Below, in pieces: positions 24,509-35,196 of a stretch of 64,000 bases of DNA. Each line of letters begins with the position of its first letter. Within the stretch, counting starts at the first letter, position 1. The position numbers and the translations under genes are program-made. Below the pieces are notes generated by a model. That model was not told where the DNA came from. It saw only the letters and a program-made list of their open reading frames with translations, and did not search any database. Source of the stretch: Pilaira anomala. Lineage: Eukaryota; Mucoromycota; Mucoromycetes; Mucorales; Mucoraceae. The stretch covers positions 957,501-1,021,500 of the forward strand of contig JAIXMQ010000001.1 of assembly GCA_025716855.1 (NCBI GenBank), read 5' to 3'.

Positions 24509-25618
24509 TTATTTCTCATTGATTGATTTTACTACATATGAAGGATAATCAGTATATCCTTCAGCCTCATGAGTGTAAAAAGTACTATAATTAGATCGAA
24601 CTACTGAATATCCATGACTGATACGTTCAGGAAGATCAGGGTTTGCGATGAACAATCGCCCAAAAGCAATCAAGTCACCCGTCTTCTCAGCGTATTCGAC
24701 AGCATAATCTACGCTACATGACGAAAACCCGCTTGAAATAATAGGTCCCTTCCAGAGCGAACGATAAGGACTAGCGAGATTTTCACTGATACTTTCCTCT
24801 GTGCGATACTCCATAAAATGTACGTAAGCTAATTTTGGATAGTTTTCTTGTAATTGGGTCATCAGGTAGCTACATGTTTTGATTGGGAATTCTTCAGTCG
24901 CACTATGAATTTCACCACCACCTGGAGAAACACGGATGGCAGTACGTTCAGGGCCGATAGCGTTTACAATGGATTTTACAACTTCTAAAGTAAAGCGACA
25001 TCGATTGATTACAGATCCTCCGTACTCGTCTGTTCTTTGATTGCTAGAAGTATTGATGAATTGATCCAAAAGATATCCGAAAGCACTATGAATTTCTACA
25101 CCATCGAATCCAGCTTCTATAGCATTGAGTGCAGCTTGTTTGAAGTCATTGACGATATCCTTGATTTCTGTAATTTCTAAAGCACGAGGGGTTTCAAATG
25201 GGTCACCAAGGATACCGTTACCCGATGCAGTAATAGCGGATGCGGACACTACTTGTTCTTCATTCGGATGTAATGCTTTCTTACCGGTACGACCACTATG
25301 CCAAAGTTGTAAAAATAGCTTGCCTTCTTTTTTATGAACTGAGTCAGTAATCTTTCTCCAGGCTTCAATTTGTTTCTTGTTGTATATTCCAGGACCTTGA
25401 GGGTATCCTCTAGCGGTAGGACTTACTGCAGTACATTCAGTGAGTAAAAGTCCACCTTTAGACGCTCTTTGTGTATAATAATCTAGCATCATGTCTGTAG
25501 GTACAGCATCTACTGAAGCTCTTAATCTAGTTAAAGGAGCTAAAACTACTCTATGGTCTAAAATAGTGTTTCCAATTTTGATGGGGGATAAAATCGCTTT
25601 CTTTGTATTAGCTGTCAT
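24509..25618 (-). CDS. old yellow enzyme family flavin oxidoreductase with HxxF active site
   Basis: Single exon, 369 aa from the ATG at 25618 (MTANTKKAILSPIKIGN). An in-frame ATG at 25696 would add 26 Lys-rich residues translated from the T-rich leader, so I prefer the inner start with aaaaATGA context. This is an FMN-binding TIM barrel: VLAPLTRLRA, LQLWHSGR, a flavin-proximal DGVEIHSAFGYLLDQF, and RTDEYGGSVINRCRFTLEVV. OYEs reduce activated C=C bonds with NAD(P)H. In OYE1-type enzymes the substrate carbonyl is held by His191 and Asn194 (HxxN). Here the pair is His177 and Phe180 (codon 25079-25081), while the following Gly-Tyr182 proton-donor position is kept. The usual SPWG-type loop reads SPGGGEIHSATEE. 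Substrate preference is probably altered. Confidence 0.92.
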   Translation of the reverse strand: MTANTKKAILSPIKIGNTILDHRVVLAPLTRLRASVDAVPTDMMLDYYTQRASKGGLLLTECTAVSPTARGYPQGPGIYNKKQIEAWRKITDSVHKKEGKLFLQLWHSGRTGKKALHPNEEQVVSASAITASGNGILGDPFETPRALEITEIKDIVNDFKQAALNAIEAGFDGVEIHSAFGYLLDQFINTSSNQRTDEYGGSVINRCRFTLEVVKSIVNAIGPERTAIRVSPGGGEIHSATEEFPIKTCSYLMTQLQENYPKLAYVHFMEYRTEESISENLASPYRSLWKGPIISSGFSSCSVDYAVEYAEKTGDLIAFGRLFIANPDLPERISHGYSVVRSNYSTFYTHEAEGYTDYPSYVVKSINEK

Positions 25619-26648
25619 TTTTGGGCAGCACAAATTTGTTAAATCAATAAGAAAGAAAGGGATTTTTTTTTCTAGCATTCTCTTTTTTTTTTTCAAAGAA
25701 AATTTCTTTTAAAAATATTCTGGCTTTTAATCAAAATAGACCGAGAACTGTCCTTGAAAAAAAAAAAAAAAAAAAAAATACCCTCCACCGGGTTGAAGTA
25801 AGTAATGTAAAAATCGATCGCGACCAACAAAACAACCAAATTGGCAAACAGCAATGATGCAAAAAGATGTATGAATGTATGTGCTAGTAAACTTATTAAA
25901 GTAGAAATATGATCAAGGAAAGTGAGCTACTTGTGGCATCTGTATAATTTGAAGACAAATAGATATACATGTCTTTGATTATTTCAAGTTTGTCTCATAA
26001 TTTGACAAAGTCGAGATTTCACAGCCTCCTCCTCCTCCTCCTTCTCCTCCTCCTCCTCCTTCTCCTCCTCCTCCTCCTTTATCTATATCACGGACGAAAT
26101 GTACGAAAACAACAATCACTTGCTTTGCCTTCTTTGCCTTTATCGTTTTTAATTGTACTAATGTAAATTGATAATGTCTTTGGAAAAATAGTGATATAAG
26201 TATCGCTAACAGATTTAGCTAATCGTACTCCAAATCATGCAAAAAAAAAAAAACTGAATCTGTTAGTTCGATCCATTGTAATTGCATTTGGAAAGATAAC
26301 TATTTAGCAATCAAGTGTAACCTCACAATAATTTCAATACAAGAACAAAGTTCAGAACTTGAATTGGAAGATGCAGATGAAAGGATAATACATAATGGAT
26401 TGGGTACTCTCCTATTGAATATAGAAGGCCTTTTTTTTTTTTTTAATTCATTTAATATGGAATATGTCTTTCTTGACGTCTGCAAATATTTGGTTTATTC
26501 GAATATGTAGGTTTTTACAAATCATGAATGATATGACTGGAGCAGAAATTCACTGATTTTTTACCCCCGCCCATATAAGTTTTTTTTTTTTTTCACATGA
26601 AATCCCAATTTTTATTTATTACCCCACTTTTTCTTTTTATAATTACTA
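25619..26648. other. divergent spacer between OYE and PEX3
   Basis: Shared 5' region of two divergent genes. It holds a 22-A run near 25759-25780, the CTC microsatellite at 26025-26078 and several shorter homopolymers. Open frames here are products of the microsatellite or of low complexity. Confidence 0.5.
26025..26078 (+). repeat. CTC trinucleotide microsatellite
   Basis: About 54 bp of CTC/CTT units with two CTT interruptions. It lies in the spacer upstream of PEX3 and is not part of a supported coding exon. Confidence 0.9.
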
Positions 26649-28394
26649 ATGACGATTTATACATCAGTTAAAGATTACGTGAAAAGACATCGTAACGGGC
26701 TCTTGATAACCGCTACTATTGCAGGAGGTAGTTATTTTGCAGGAAAATATGCTACTTCAAAAATAAGAAATATCCAAGAAAAGACAACAGCAGATAGACT
26801 TGCTAAAGAAAAGTAAAAAAAAAAAAAATTATTAGGTGTTATTCATACATACTTACTTGTACACATAGTCTTAAACGTCGTTTCCAACAGAACCAGAATG
26901 ATTGTGTATTTACCGTCTTATCACTTTTACCCACTTTAGGAGAGCAAATTTTACACGAAATGAATATTGAAGAAGGGTGGGCTAAACTTCAAGAGACAAG
27001 AAAGTTGGAAAAGATTGAGGCTAGACTTCGAAAGGAAAGAGAGGTAGCTGCTTCCTTAAGAGAGGAAGAAGAGGCTATGGAACAATTGAGGGAACAAGAT
27101 ACAAGTGAATCGGTTGTGATGGTAGAGCATGAAACAAGTGAGGATAAAAAGGAACAGGTTGAGAGTAAGAAGACAACCGAGAAACCAAGACAGGAGATGG
27201 ATTCAAGTGTAGGTAGTTTATCTACTTCAGTGATTGAAGAACAAGAGACACCACTTCCACCTGGTATTTTGAGTAAAAAAGAAAAGAACCTTCTTTGGGA
27301 TGAAATCAAGACAATGAGTAAGTTTTAGGTATATACATATGAATGATGGCAATGGATAACTAAAAAGACAGAATTATATAAGGTTTCACACGTACTTTTA
27401 CATCGATTTATTCTGTTACTTTATTGACGATACTTACTCATATCCAGTTGAATTTGTTGGGTAGATTTACTTATATTTGGTCAGTATCGATTCTTAATAA
27501 AAGTGAACCTACTATTCGATTACAACAAGAAGGAGCAGAACCCGATGTTGGATTTTTAGATCCAAAGATTGAACGTATGTATCTTAGTGTGAGCTGGTGG
27601 TTACTTCATCGTGGATGGAAAAAGTGTGCTGCTAGAGTACAAGAAGCAGTGGATGAAATTGTTTCTGGGTAAAGTATATAATATTATAAATATATATATA
27701 TATATATATAAATCACAAGTAAATTTTAATACAAAATAGTATACCAATCAAGGGATTCTTGAATTATGAGGACTCAAAGCAATTGATTGCAAAGCTTAGA
27801 AGACGTATTGAATTTGAAATAGATGGTAAACCTATTAATTATCGTGAATTCATGTTACCAGATACAAAAGAAGAAGAATTAGAATTTATTCGTGGAGCAG
27901 GATTTGAAGAAGAAGAAGAAGATGTAGTAGATGACGAAAAGACAAGTTCTATTTCACTTTGTAAATTATTAGATGAGACAAAAGATTTTATTGATAGTCC
28001 AGATTTTAATCAAGTTTTAACGAGTTGTTTGAATGAAGTGTTTTCAATTTTTGATCAACATGCGTTTGTATCGACTTTATTACCTAATAATGATCCTATG
28101 ATGGGATCAAGTATTCAAGAAGTGACTCATGCAGAAGCTTTGAAATTACAAGAAGAAAAGAAGGTGATTCTTGCTAATCTTTTACCTACCATTAGTAGAC
28201 AAGCACATTTAATTATCGCTGGTAACGAATATCTTAATGTAAGTTTTAATATATATATATATATATATATATTTATTTTTACATTTATTCTTAACTTTTA
28301 TTCATTTTTTTAGGCGTTTGCTCATATGAAGGAATTACAAGCTTTTTCTGCTTTAATTTATACTCAATATGGAGATGAAATGAATAAAGCATAA
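26649..28394 (+). CDS. PEX3: peroxisomal biogenesis factor 3 (peroxin-3)
   Basis: Exons 26649-26812, 26869-27317, 27383-27668, 27740-28238 and 28314-28394 give 492 aa. PEX3 sits in the peroxisomal membrane and recruits PEX19 loaded with membrane-protein cargo. The N-terminus carries basic residues before a membrane segment (KRHRNGLLITATIAGGSYF, residues about 12-30). The family motif NLKRRFQQNQNDCVFTVLSL spans the first splice junction, followed by LLPTLGEQI. SFTRTFTSIYSVTLLTILT and IQLNLLGRFTYIW follow the second intron. Residues 110-150 are a charged Glu/Lys insert with coiled-coil character, longer than in many PEX3 proteins. The last short exon ends FSALIYTQYGDEMNKA. All splice phases are consistent. 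Confidence 0.92.
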
Positions 28395-29202
28395 AAAAAA
28401 ATGTTTTTTGTATTTTTTTTTTGGCATCTTGTCTAAAAATGCTTTTTTAAGGTGGATCATGCAGGATGTTTAATAAATTTAGTAGGAGAAGCGTGTATTT
28501 TATTAATAACACTCTTTTTTAATTATGGGGGGAGGGGGAGACAAAAGTTCTTTTATGACGACACACATGCATAAAATGTGAATATACTTACACTCATTAT
28601 GTGATATAGCCAAAACAAGGTAAAATAGTCATTGCACGTTCTTTATAAATATAGCATATTTCCGATTTCTTGGTAAATCTTAAACAGTTTTTTTTTTTAC
28701 GATCTATATTTACGCGTTATTTTTGCGATTCAAAAAAAAAAGACGTTGCACATAAAGAACAAATGTTGTCAATGAAAAAGCGTGTTTTTAGATTTTTCGC
28801 CTACTAGTTACTATTTTAGTTTCCGTGTGTTACATTTAAAATGAATTCATTTTACATTTTGTATTGACAGTGTAGCTAATAAATGTGTGTGTGGTTAAAT
28901 AGACTTGATGGGGTCTTTTTTTGTTTTAAACTTCAAGTATTGGGACGAAATTTTTTCTATTTAAGGTACAATGGTAATAATAAGTCAAAAAGATTCGGAT
29001 CGTACTTTTTTCGTTGTTGTGTGGTTTTTTATTGTACAACCCATATGTTTTATTTTGTACAAAAATGTTACCAATTTAATACTTTATTTGACATGCCGTG
29101 ACTGGGATTCAACAAAAGTATTAAATGAAACTTTTTTTTTTATTATTGTTATTATTTTCCATTTCCTTTTAATATAACACATACACACATATATATAATA
29201 TA
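28395..29202. other. intergenic spacer
   Basis: About 800 bp with a G-rich tract (near 28526-28540), homopolymers and one ACGCGT at about 28711, an MCB-like hexamer some 490 bp before the next ATG. Overlapping frames at 28883-29177 are low in information and rejected. Confidence 0.4.
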
Positions 29203-29824
29203 ATGGAATCTCTCTCATTCACAAAATTTAAAACTTGGTAAGTTTTCTTATCAAAAGAACATGAAAGAAATATATATTAAACAAGAAAAAACGTACTTTT
29301 TTTTTTTTAGCTTAGATACTTGGGCCAAATATAATGAAAAAGGTGTACAGTGTCTAAACGCTCAAACACTGGGTAGTCCCTCAGAAGATTTGAATGATAT
29401 TGTAAATAACTGTAAGTTAATAAAGCATCTTTTTTTTTTTTTTTTTCTAAAAAAAAATTATTATGAATAGTAAAACAGGTGCTGGACATTATGTTTGAAG
29501 AATATTCTGGTGCCGTGAATTTATTAGGCTTAGAAGAAGTGATACAAGATGAAAACCACAACGATATACCCAAAGAATTAAATTATATGAGAAATTGTGT
29601 TGAAATGTATGATCAAGAATATATGGTCAAGGTAAAATAAAAAAGACAAAGAAAATAAAATAACAAATTTACTAAAATTCCATGTGTTTTATTAGGAGTG
29701 TATAAGAGGAACAGTATCTGGTGACGGATTCGCGACACGACAACATTTATCGGGCTGTATTGCATTATGGAAATCTGAATCTTATCTTGACGATGAATTA
29801 CAGGAAGAAATAAAAAAACTTTAA
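29203..29824 (+). CDS. small helical protein, possibly AIRIM/C1orf109-like
   Basis: Exons 29203-29237, 29311-29411, 29471-29631 and 29696-29824 give 141 aa. All four junctions are GT-AG with consistent phases, so the gene model is good although the first exon codes only 11 residues plus part of a codon. The protein is predicted helical: LDTWAKYNEKGVQCLN, then LKQVLDIMFEEYSGAVNLLG, then ELNYMRNCVEMYDQEYMVKE and a C-terminal HLSGCIALWKSESYLDDEL. This spacing (helical start, Tyr-Glu helix followed by a VxLLGL-like turn, then a Tyr-rich helix with KxxxL) loosely resembles AIRIM/C1orf109, which binds AFG2-type AAA ATPases in 60S ribosome maturation. That resemblance is from memory and weak. No membrane segment or signal is seen. 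Confidence 0.6.
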
Positions 29825-30515
29825 TTTTTTTTCCTTTTTCTAATCACGTGCTTGTTTTTATAACTTCCCTAAAAGAAGGCACACACAATATAGATAATCT
29901 CGCCAAGAATTTAGACTTTTTTTATCACTATTTCTTTTAAGATTTATAGTTGTGGCGTAAATTACCTTAAATTTCATCTGTTTTTGGTAAATGTTAAAAT
30001 CACAAGTTGCCCAGAAATTAAAAGTAGAAAGGAATTTACCTTTTTATATTTATGCTATAAAGCACTGTACATTTTCTTTTCTTTTCGAAATCCATTTTCT
30101 TTTTTAGGGCAAGTTTTGAAGTGTATTTGAATTTGGGAAACTGACCGAAAAGACTCCAAGTAGTTTTAAAAATATTCGAGTAAGACATGTTTATTTGGAA
30201 ATACAGATGGTTGACAGGAGGATACATTTGCTTTAAGTACCCAGATTTGACGGCTAGCCACTATACACTATCTACATTATGTAAATAAATTGGCTGTTTA
30301 CTTAGCTTAGTCTTTGTTGACTTTTTAATGAGCAAGAATATCATTTTAAAATCTGATAAGTTTGATGTATCGAAACATCATTATAAGTATCTACAACAAC
30401 ATGCGTACCAAATCAGATAAGTATCATGTAAAAACTATGAATACATGTACACATTAAACCTTCATAAACAAATATATCAAACGTACAACGACATCTTTTC
30501 TAAGTTTTAAACTTC

Positions 30516-30560
<45 letters not shown>

Positions 30561-30629
30561 TATGTATTTAAAGGGAAATAACTAAATGTACCACCCACTT
30601 GTTATTAGCAATAGAGGTACTAATACTGA
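29825..30629. other. convergent spacer with (A)35 run
   Basis: 3' regions of the AIRIM-like gene (plus) and the unknown gene on the minus strand. An uninterrupted 35-A run lies at 30522-30556. No coding signal. Confidence 0.5.
30522..30556 (+). repeat. (A)35 homopolymer
   Basis: Uninterrupted 35-A run in the convergent spacer between two small genes. Confidence 0.95.
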
Positions 30630-31341
30630 TTACTTTTTGGCTTGATTTGAAGAAAGACGAAGAGTGGCGAACTTATCAACAAGTTCCAAGGCTTTCATTG
30701 AGTACTCTTCACATTCTTCTCTCATATCTGCAGGAACTTTGGGTACAATATTTTTAAAAGTGCTCAAAGGAGCTATTTTAAAATAAAATAAGAAATACTG
30801 CAAATATGTAAAAATGTCATATGCAATACACTTACATACAAGGTCCCATAACTTCTCAAACTTCTTTTTAACTAACTCTAAAGGAGCGTTGACAATTACA
30901 AGGTCTTTATTGTAGTAATTGTTGATTGCATGCTTATATAAGAGTAACAATAAAGGCTGATCATATTTTTCTGAACAACGGTTTATTATTGTAGCGTTAA
31001 CAATCTTACCATATTCCTCATGGTTATTAACCTCCCTAAATAACTCTTCTATTAAATCACCTAATATATGAGCATGTCGGCAGAAAGAAATGGATAACTA
31101 GATATTAAAATAAAGTCATAATAACATATTGACCATGTTGCTCATAACTATTACCTTTAACATCACACAATTCATGTATTTTAATTTTTAATAACTTTTC
31201 CATCAACGTTTCGTTACTGGTTTTTACAAGTAGAAAGCTTCCATTGCAGTTTTTGAAAACAGCTTGAGCTTGTAATGTACCACATATTGTAATAATTAAG
31301 TTTGGGGCAAATACAGCTTCTAAATCCTTGTAAGTAACCAT
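30630..31341 (-). CDS. hypothetical protein, 184 aa
   Basis: Exons (minus) 31341-31155, 31060-30836 and 30772-30630 give 184 aa. I chose the GTAAGT donor at 30835 over an upstream GTATGT because only it keeps the last exon open. The protein begins MVTYKDLEAVFAPNLIITIC and contains LLLLLYKHAINNYYNKDL and a C-terminal helix DMREECEEYSMKALELVDKF. No signal peptide, clear membrane helix or known motif is visible. The fold is probably mixed alpha/beta then helical. The reading frame, splice consensus and T-rich polypyrimidine tracts support a real gene. Function is unknown to me. Confidence 0.68.
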
Positions 31342-32167
31342 GATAAAAATCAAGAAATATATAGGTAACGAAAAAGCAAAAGAAAGAAAGAAGTTGCCTT
31401 TTTATATTTATTACAATAATCTGCCAATTAACATCGTAGGCTGCTAACTATATATATATATATATATATGTATATTTGAAATATCAAAAACTGTATTGCA
31501 CATTATAAAATGCTTATGGCATCAATTGGCGTAAAAAAAATCAAATAATTAACTAGCATTTTTTTTTTTTTGTCACTTGATAGTATAAACTGTTTTGGCT
31601 ACAGTTTCTTTAGCAATGTAGCTTATGGCTTTCCGTTATTCTCTATAAATATTTCTATCTTAGTCATTATAATACTAAATGAAAGATCATACTCGTGTTG
31701 AAAATTAGAAATTAAAGGATAACTAAACAAACCGCCCATCGATTACATATATCCTTTTTAAAAATCCACTTGAGAAAAAATAAACGGATTAGTTAGAAAA
31801 GAGGCAATGATGATTAAAAAATATTTACAGATTGACATTGTTGTTTCAGCCTGAAATACAAACGTAAATGTAAACTCAATGTCCAGATATGATTAGTATT
31901 GTTCTCCAAGATAATACAAGTTTTCAAAGGCTTAATGATAGGTAAAATTATCCAGGGAATATAACATAATTCAATCTCTCCAAGAAACTCCTTGATAAAG
32001 TCGGAGCTTTGCTATTTTTTTTTTTTTTTTTTTTTTTTTGGACCAACAGTTTCAGTGTTATTACACACTTCTGCCGAATACTAGTCTTTGATATAATATG
32101 TTGTATAATATTTGGTAGGTGGAAGCAATAAAGAAAATCAAACGTGAACGCTAAAAATACTTATAGT
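31342..32167. other. divergent spacer with (T)25 run
   Basis: Shared 5' region of the unknown minus-strand gene and PIG-A. It contains a TA dinucleotide run near 31449-31468 and a 25-T run at 32015-32039. No gene seen. Confidence 0.45.
32015..32039 (+). repeat. (T)25 homopolymer
   Basis: Uninterrupted 25-T run about 130 bp upstream of the PIG-A start codon. Confidence 0.9.
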
Positions 32168-33841
32168 ATGGTATCTGATTTTTTCTACCCAAATATGGGT
32201 GGTGTCGAATCTCATTTATACGAATTATCTCAAAGATTAATTCAAAGAGGTCATAAGGTAAAAAGGTACCCTAAAAACAGCAATGTCGAAACCAACCGTT
32301 AGCGAATGTTAAATTTATTTTTTTAAAAAATAAAAACTAGGTGATTATAGTGACTCATGCTTATGGTAACAGAAAAGGCGTGCGGTACCTGACAAATGGT
32401 CTTAAAGTTTATCATATTCCCGCACAAGTCATTTATGCTGAAGCGACATTACCTTCATTTTACGGCTTCTTTCCCATCTTTCGACATATTTTGATTCGCG
32501 AATCGATACAGATTGTTCACGGTCATGGAGCTTTTTCTGCACTTTGCCACGAAGGTATTTTACATAGTAAAACGATGGGTTTAAAAGCAGTGTTTACAGA
32601 TCATTCCTTATTTGGATTTGCTGATGCTTCTTCTATTTTAACCAACAAACTGTTAAAGTTCACTCTAAGCGATATTGATCATGTTATTTGTGTATCTCAT
32701 ACAAGGTAAGGGCATAAATCATTGTTTTCTTGCTTGGAGTATATCGAAATTAATGGTCTTTTTTTTTTTAAAAAAAATTAGTAAAGAAAATACAGTATTG
32801 AGAGCAGCGTTATCACCGAGAAATGTGTCAGTTATACCCAACGCAGTTGTTGCATCTCAATTTTTGCCCGACCCAAGCGTTCCAGATCCTAACTGGATAA
32901 CGATTGTAGTGATTAGTAGATTGGTGTATAGAAAAGGTGTAGATTTACTGGTAGCGATTATACCACGTATTTGTGAATCTTACAAACATGTTCGCTTTAT
33001 TATTGGGGGCGATGGACCTAAACGAATTGATTTGGAACAAATGAGAGAGAAACATTTATTACATGATAGAGTAGAATTGCTAGGACCCATTAAACATCAT
33101 GAAGTACGTAATGTACTGGTACAAGGGAACATATTTTTAAATACCAGTTTAACTGAGGCTTTTTGTATCGCCATTGTTGAGGCCGCATGTGCCGGGTAAG
33201 ATGTGTACAAAAAAAAAAAAAAAAAAAACGAGGCGCACATATTTGTCCGAATGCTAAAATCAATTTGTGGTATCCAGATTAATTGTGGTAAGCACAAAAA
33301 TTGGAGGTGTGCCAGAAGTTTTACCCAGCCATATGATTCATTATGCAAGTCCCGAAGAAGATGGTAAGACTTTTAAGTTTTGTATTAGTACACCCTTTCT
33401 TTTGTACTTAACTGTATTTTAGACCTTGTGATTGCAGTATCAAAAGCCATCCATACATTTAAATTCGGGCAAATAGATCCTAGTCAATTTAATGATCAAT
33501 TAAAAGAAATGTATAACTGGTCTAACGTTGCTGAGCGTACAGAAAAGGTGTATGCTTCGATTTATCAAACAAAGAATTCGCCGTTGATCGAAAGATTGCG
33601 TAGGTATTATGGCTGTGGTATGTACGCTGGTAAAGTATTTTGTATGATTGTTGCGTTGGATTATTTAATTTGGAAGTTTTTGGAATGGTTATTTCCTGAC
33701 GATACAATTGAAAAAGCCGTAGTGTTTCCATATCAAAGGTATCGCAAATATTTTCAACAAAATCAGGATACCCCAACAACATACAATTTAAGCCATATTG
33801 GAACTTCTGTTATAGTGGAGGAAGAAGAGTTTGACGAATAA
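32168..33841 (+). CDS. PIGA: PIG-A/GPI3, UDP-GlcNAc:phosphatidylinositol N-acetylglucosaminyltransferase catalytic subunit
   Basis: Exons 32168-32257, 32341-32705, 32782-33195, 33278-33363 and 33423-33841 give 457 aa. It catalyses the first step of GPI-anchor synthesis on the cytosolic ER face, as part of GPI-GnT. It is a GT4-type GT-B fold: [20 protein letters not shown] at the start, [46 protein letters not shown], and the EX7E motif at Glu277/Glu285 ([11 protein letters not shown]). A C-terminal hydrophobic segment ([20 protein letters not shown]) is the membrane anchor. The N-terminus is short: an in-frame stop lies 39 bp before the ATG, and homologues usually have a few residues more, so a small upstream exon is possible. 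Confidence 0.93.
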
Positions 33842-33987
33842 ATAGATTATCCGTATTATTAATTAAGAAAAAAATATCAGATTGAGGCACAGCCGTCAGA
33901 TGTTGCACACACATTTGAATAAGTTGTTTTTAATCAAAATAAACCAAAAAAAGAAATGAGAACAAATAGTTCTGTTTTATTTTATTT

Positions 33988-34905
33988 TTATTTCTTATAA
34001 ATTGCTATGTCAGGACTTATTTTTATATCTGAGTTTCTTCTTATTTGTTCCTGTAAACATTTGCGCATAAAGATATGTTCAGTGATTACGACTTGCTGTG
34101 CTGCAATATAAGCATTTAAGCTTATTTCGATCCAGCGTAAAGCATTCTTTTGATCATTTAAAGGTTCAACTGTAACCCATTTACAAGCAAGCCTCCAACA
34201 CTCTGCCAATTGTTTCGTCATTTGTACTTTACCAAATAAAATCTTGAGTAGACTTTCTCGAAAAATAATTGCATTTACTATGTTCCCCAATTTCACTTCC
34301 AGACGCAACTTCTCAAATTCATTTAAAAACAAGCGGGGTGCATTCATTGTTTTAGTTCTACTACAATAACGCATAATTCTCACAAATATTCCACATAAAA
34401 CTTTGAATGATTGTATGTCTAAGTTACTGTTTTTGCTGTAGGTTGTAGGGATAATTTTATAATTAGTGGTGTCAACTGCCGCGGCAACGTCAACGGGTAT
34501 ATCTTTGTGTATGGTTTCATCTTGCTCTTCCTCGGTTTCCTCCTCCTCATCCTCTTCAAAGTCATCATTATCATTATACTCATCGTCATGTTCATCGTTC
34601 TCTTCTTCTTCATCATCATCTTCTTCATCGTTATTTTCATAGTCAAAGACTTCTTGGTCACTGAATATAGGAAGTGGTGGCGGTGCAACACGTAGCGGAT
34701 CAAGTACTCTTGTATCTTCAATAATTGCAGTTAATTGTTCATAATTTACACAGTGCCTTGGCTTAACATCTTTTTGTATACGGTATAGTTCATGATTAAT
34801 CCATTCAGTGATTGTGACAACTGTATTGGTGATTGTATCCATCACTCTGCAAGCATCTGGTGGACAACTAGCAGGTGGAGCAAGATCCTTTAAAAATTGT
34901 GTCAT
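33988..34905 (-). CDS. hypothetical protein with acidic central region, 305 aa
   Basis: Single exon, 305 aa. Residues 1-75 are globular (MTQFLKDLAPPASCPPDACR...). About 88-135 are almost only Asp, Glu and Asn. From about 160 a helical domain follows (FKVLCGIFVRIMRYC, FLNEFEKLRLEVKLGNIVN, AECWRLACKWVTVEPL). It could be a spectrin- or alpha-solenoid-like helical fold, but I recognise no family. The ATG is followed by a clean frame and preceded by an A-rich leader. The gene converges on PIG-A, with only about 146 bp between their stop codons. Confidence 0.72.
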   Translation of the reverse strand: MTQFLKDLAPPASCPPDACRVMDTITNTVVTITEWINHELYRIQKDVKPRHCVNYEQLTAIIEDTRVLDPLRVAPPPLPIFSDQEVFDYENNDEEDDDEEEENDEHDDEYNDNDDFEEDEEEETEEEQDETIHKDIPVDVAAAVDTTNYKIIPTTYSKNSNLDIQSFKVLCGIFVRIMRYCSRTKTMNAPRLFLNEFEKLRLEVKLGNIVNAIIFRESLLKILFGKVQMTKQLAECWRLACKWVTVEPLNDQKNALRWIEISLNAYIAAQQVVITEHIFMRKCLQEQIRRNSDIKISPDIAIYKK

Positions 34906-35196
34906 GATTTGAATAAGGAATACAAAAACAAAATAATAATAAAAAAAAAAGTTTAGAAAAATAAAGCACTTTTTATATCAAAAAAGTTAAAACGGTCGAT
35001 GGAGGAAAATGCCTTAGAAAGGAAATTCTAAAGATTACCATATCTAGTTTAGCTAGACTTAAAACATTGTTGCATTTTGTATTACTAAATCAGTTTATAA
35101 AAATTCGGGACATCTATTTAAAATCAGAAACTATCAAAATATTTGCAAGGTACAGCCACTCTTGCTTAATTAATAATAAAAACAAGTTTCTTTTAT

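Noticed and set aside
34419..34721. Frames on both strands over the acidic block of the 305-aa protein
   Set aside because: Shadows of GAT/GAA repeats in the true minus-strand gene.
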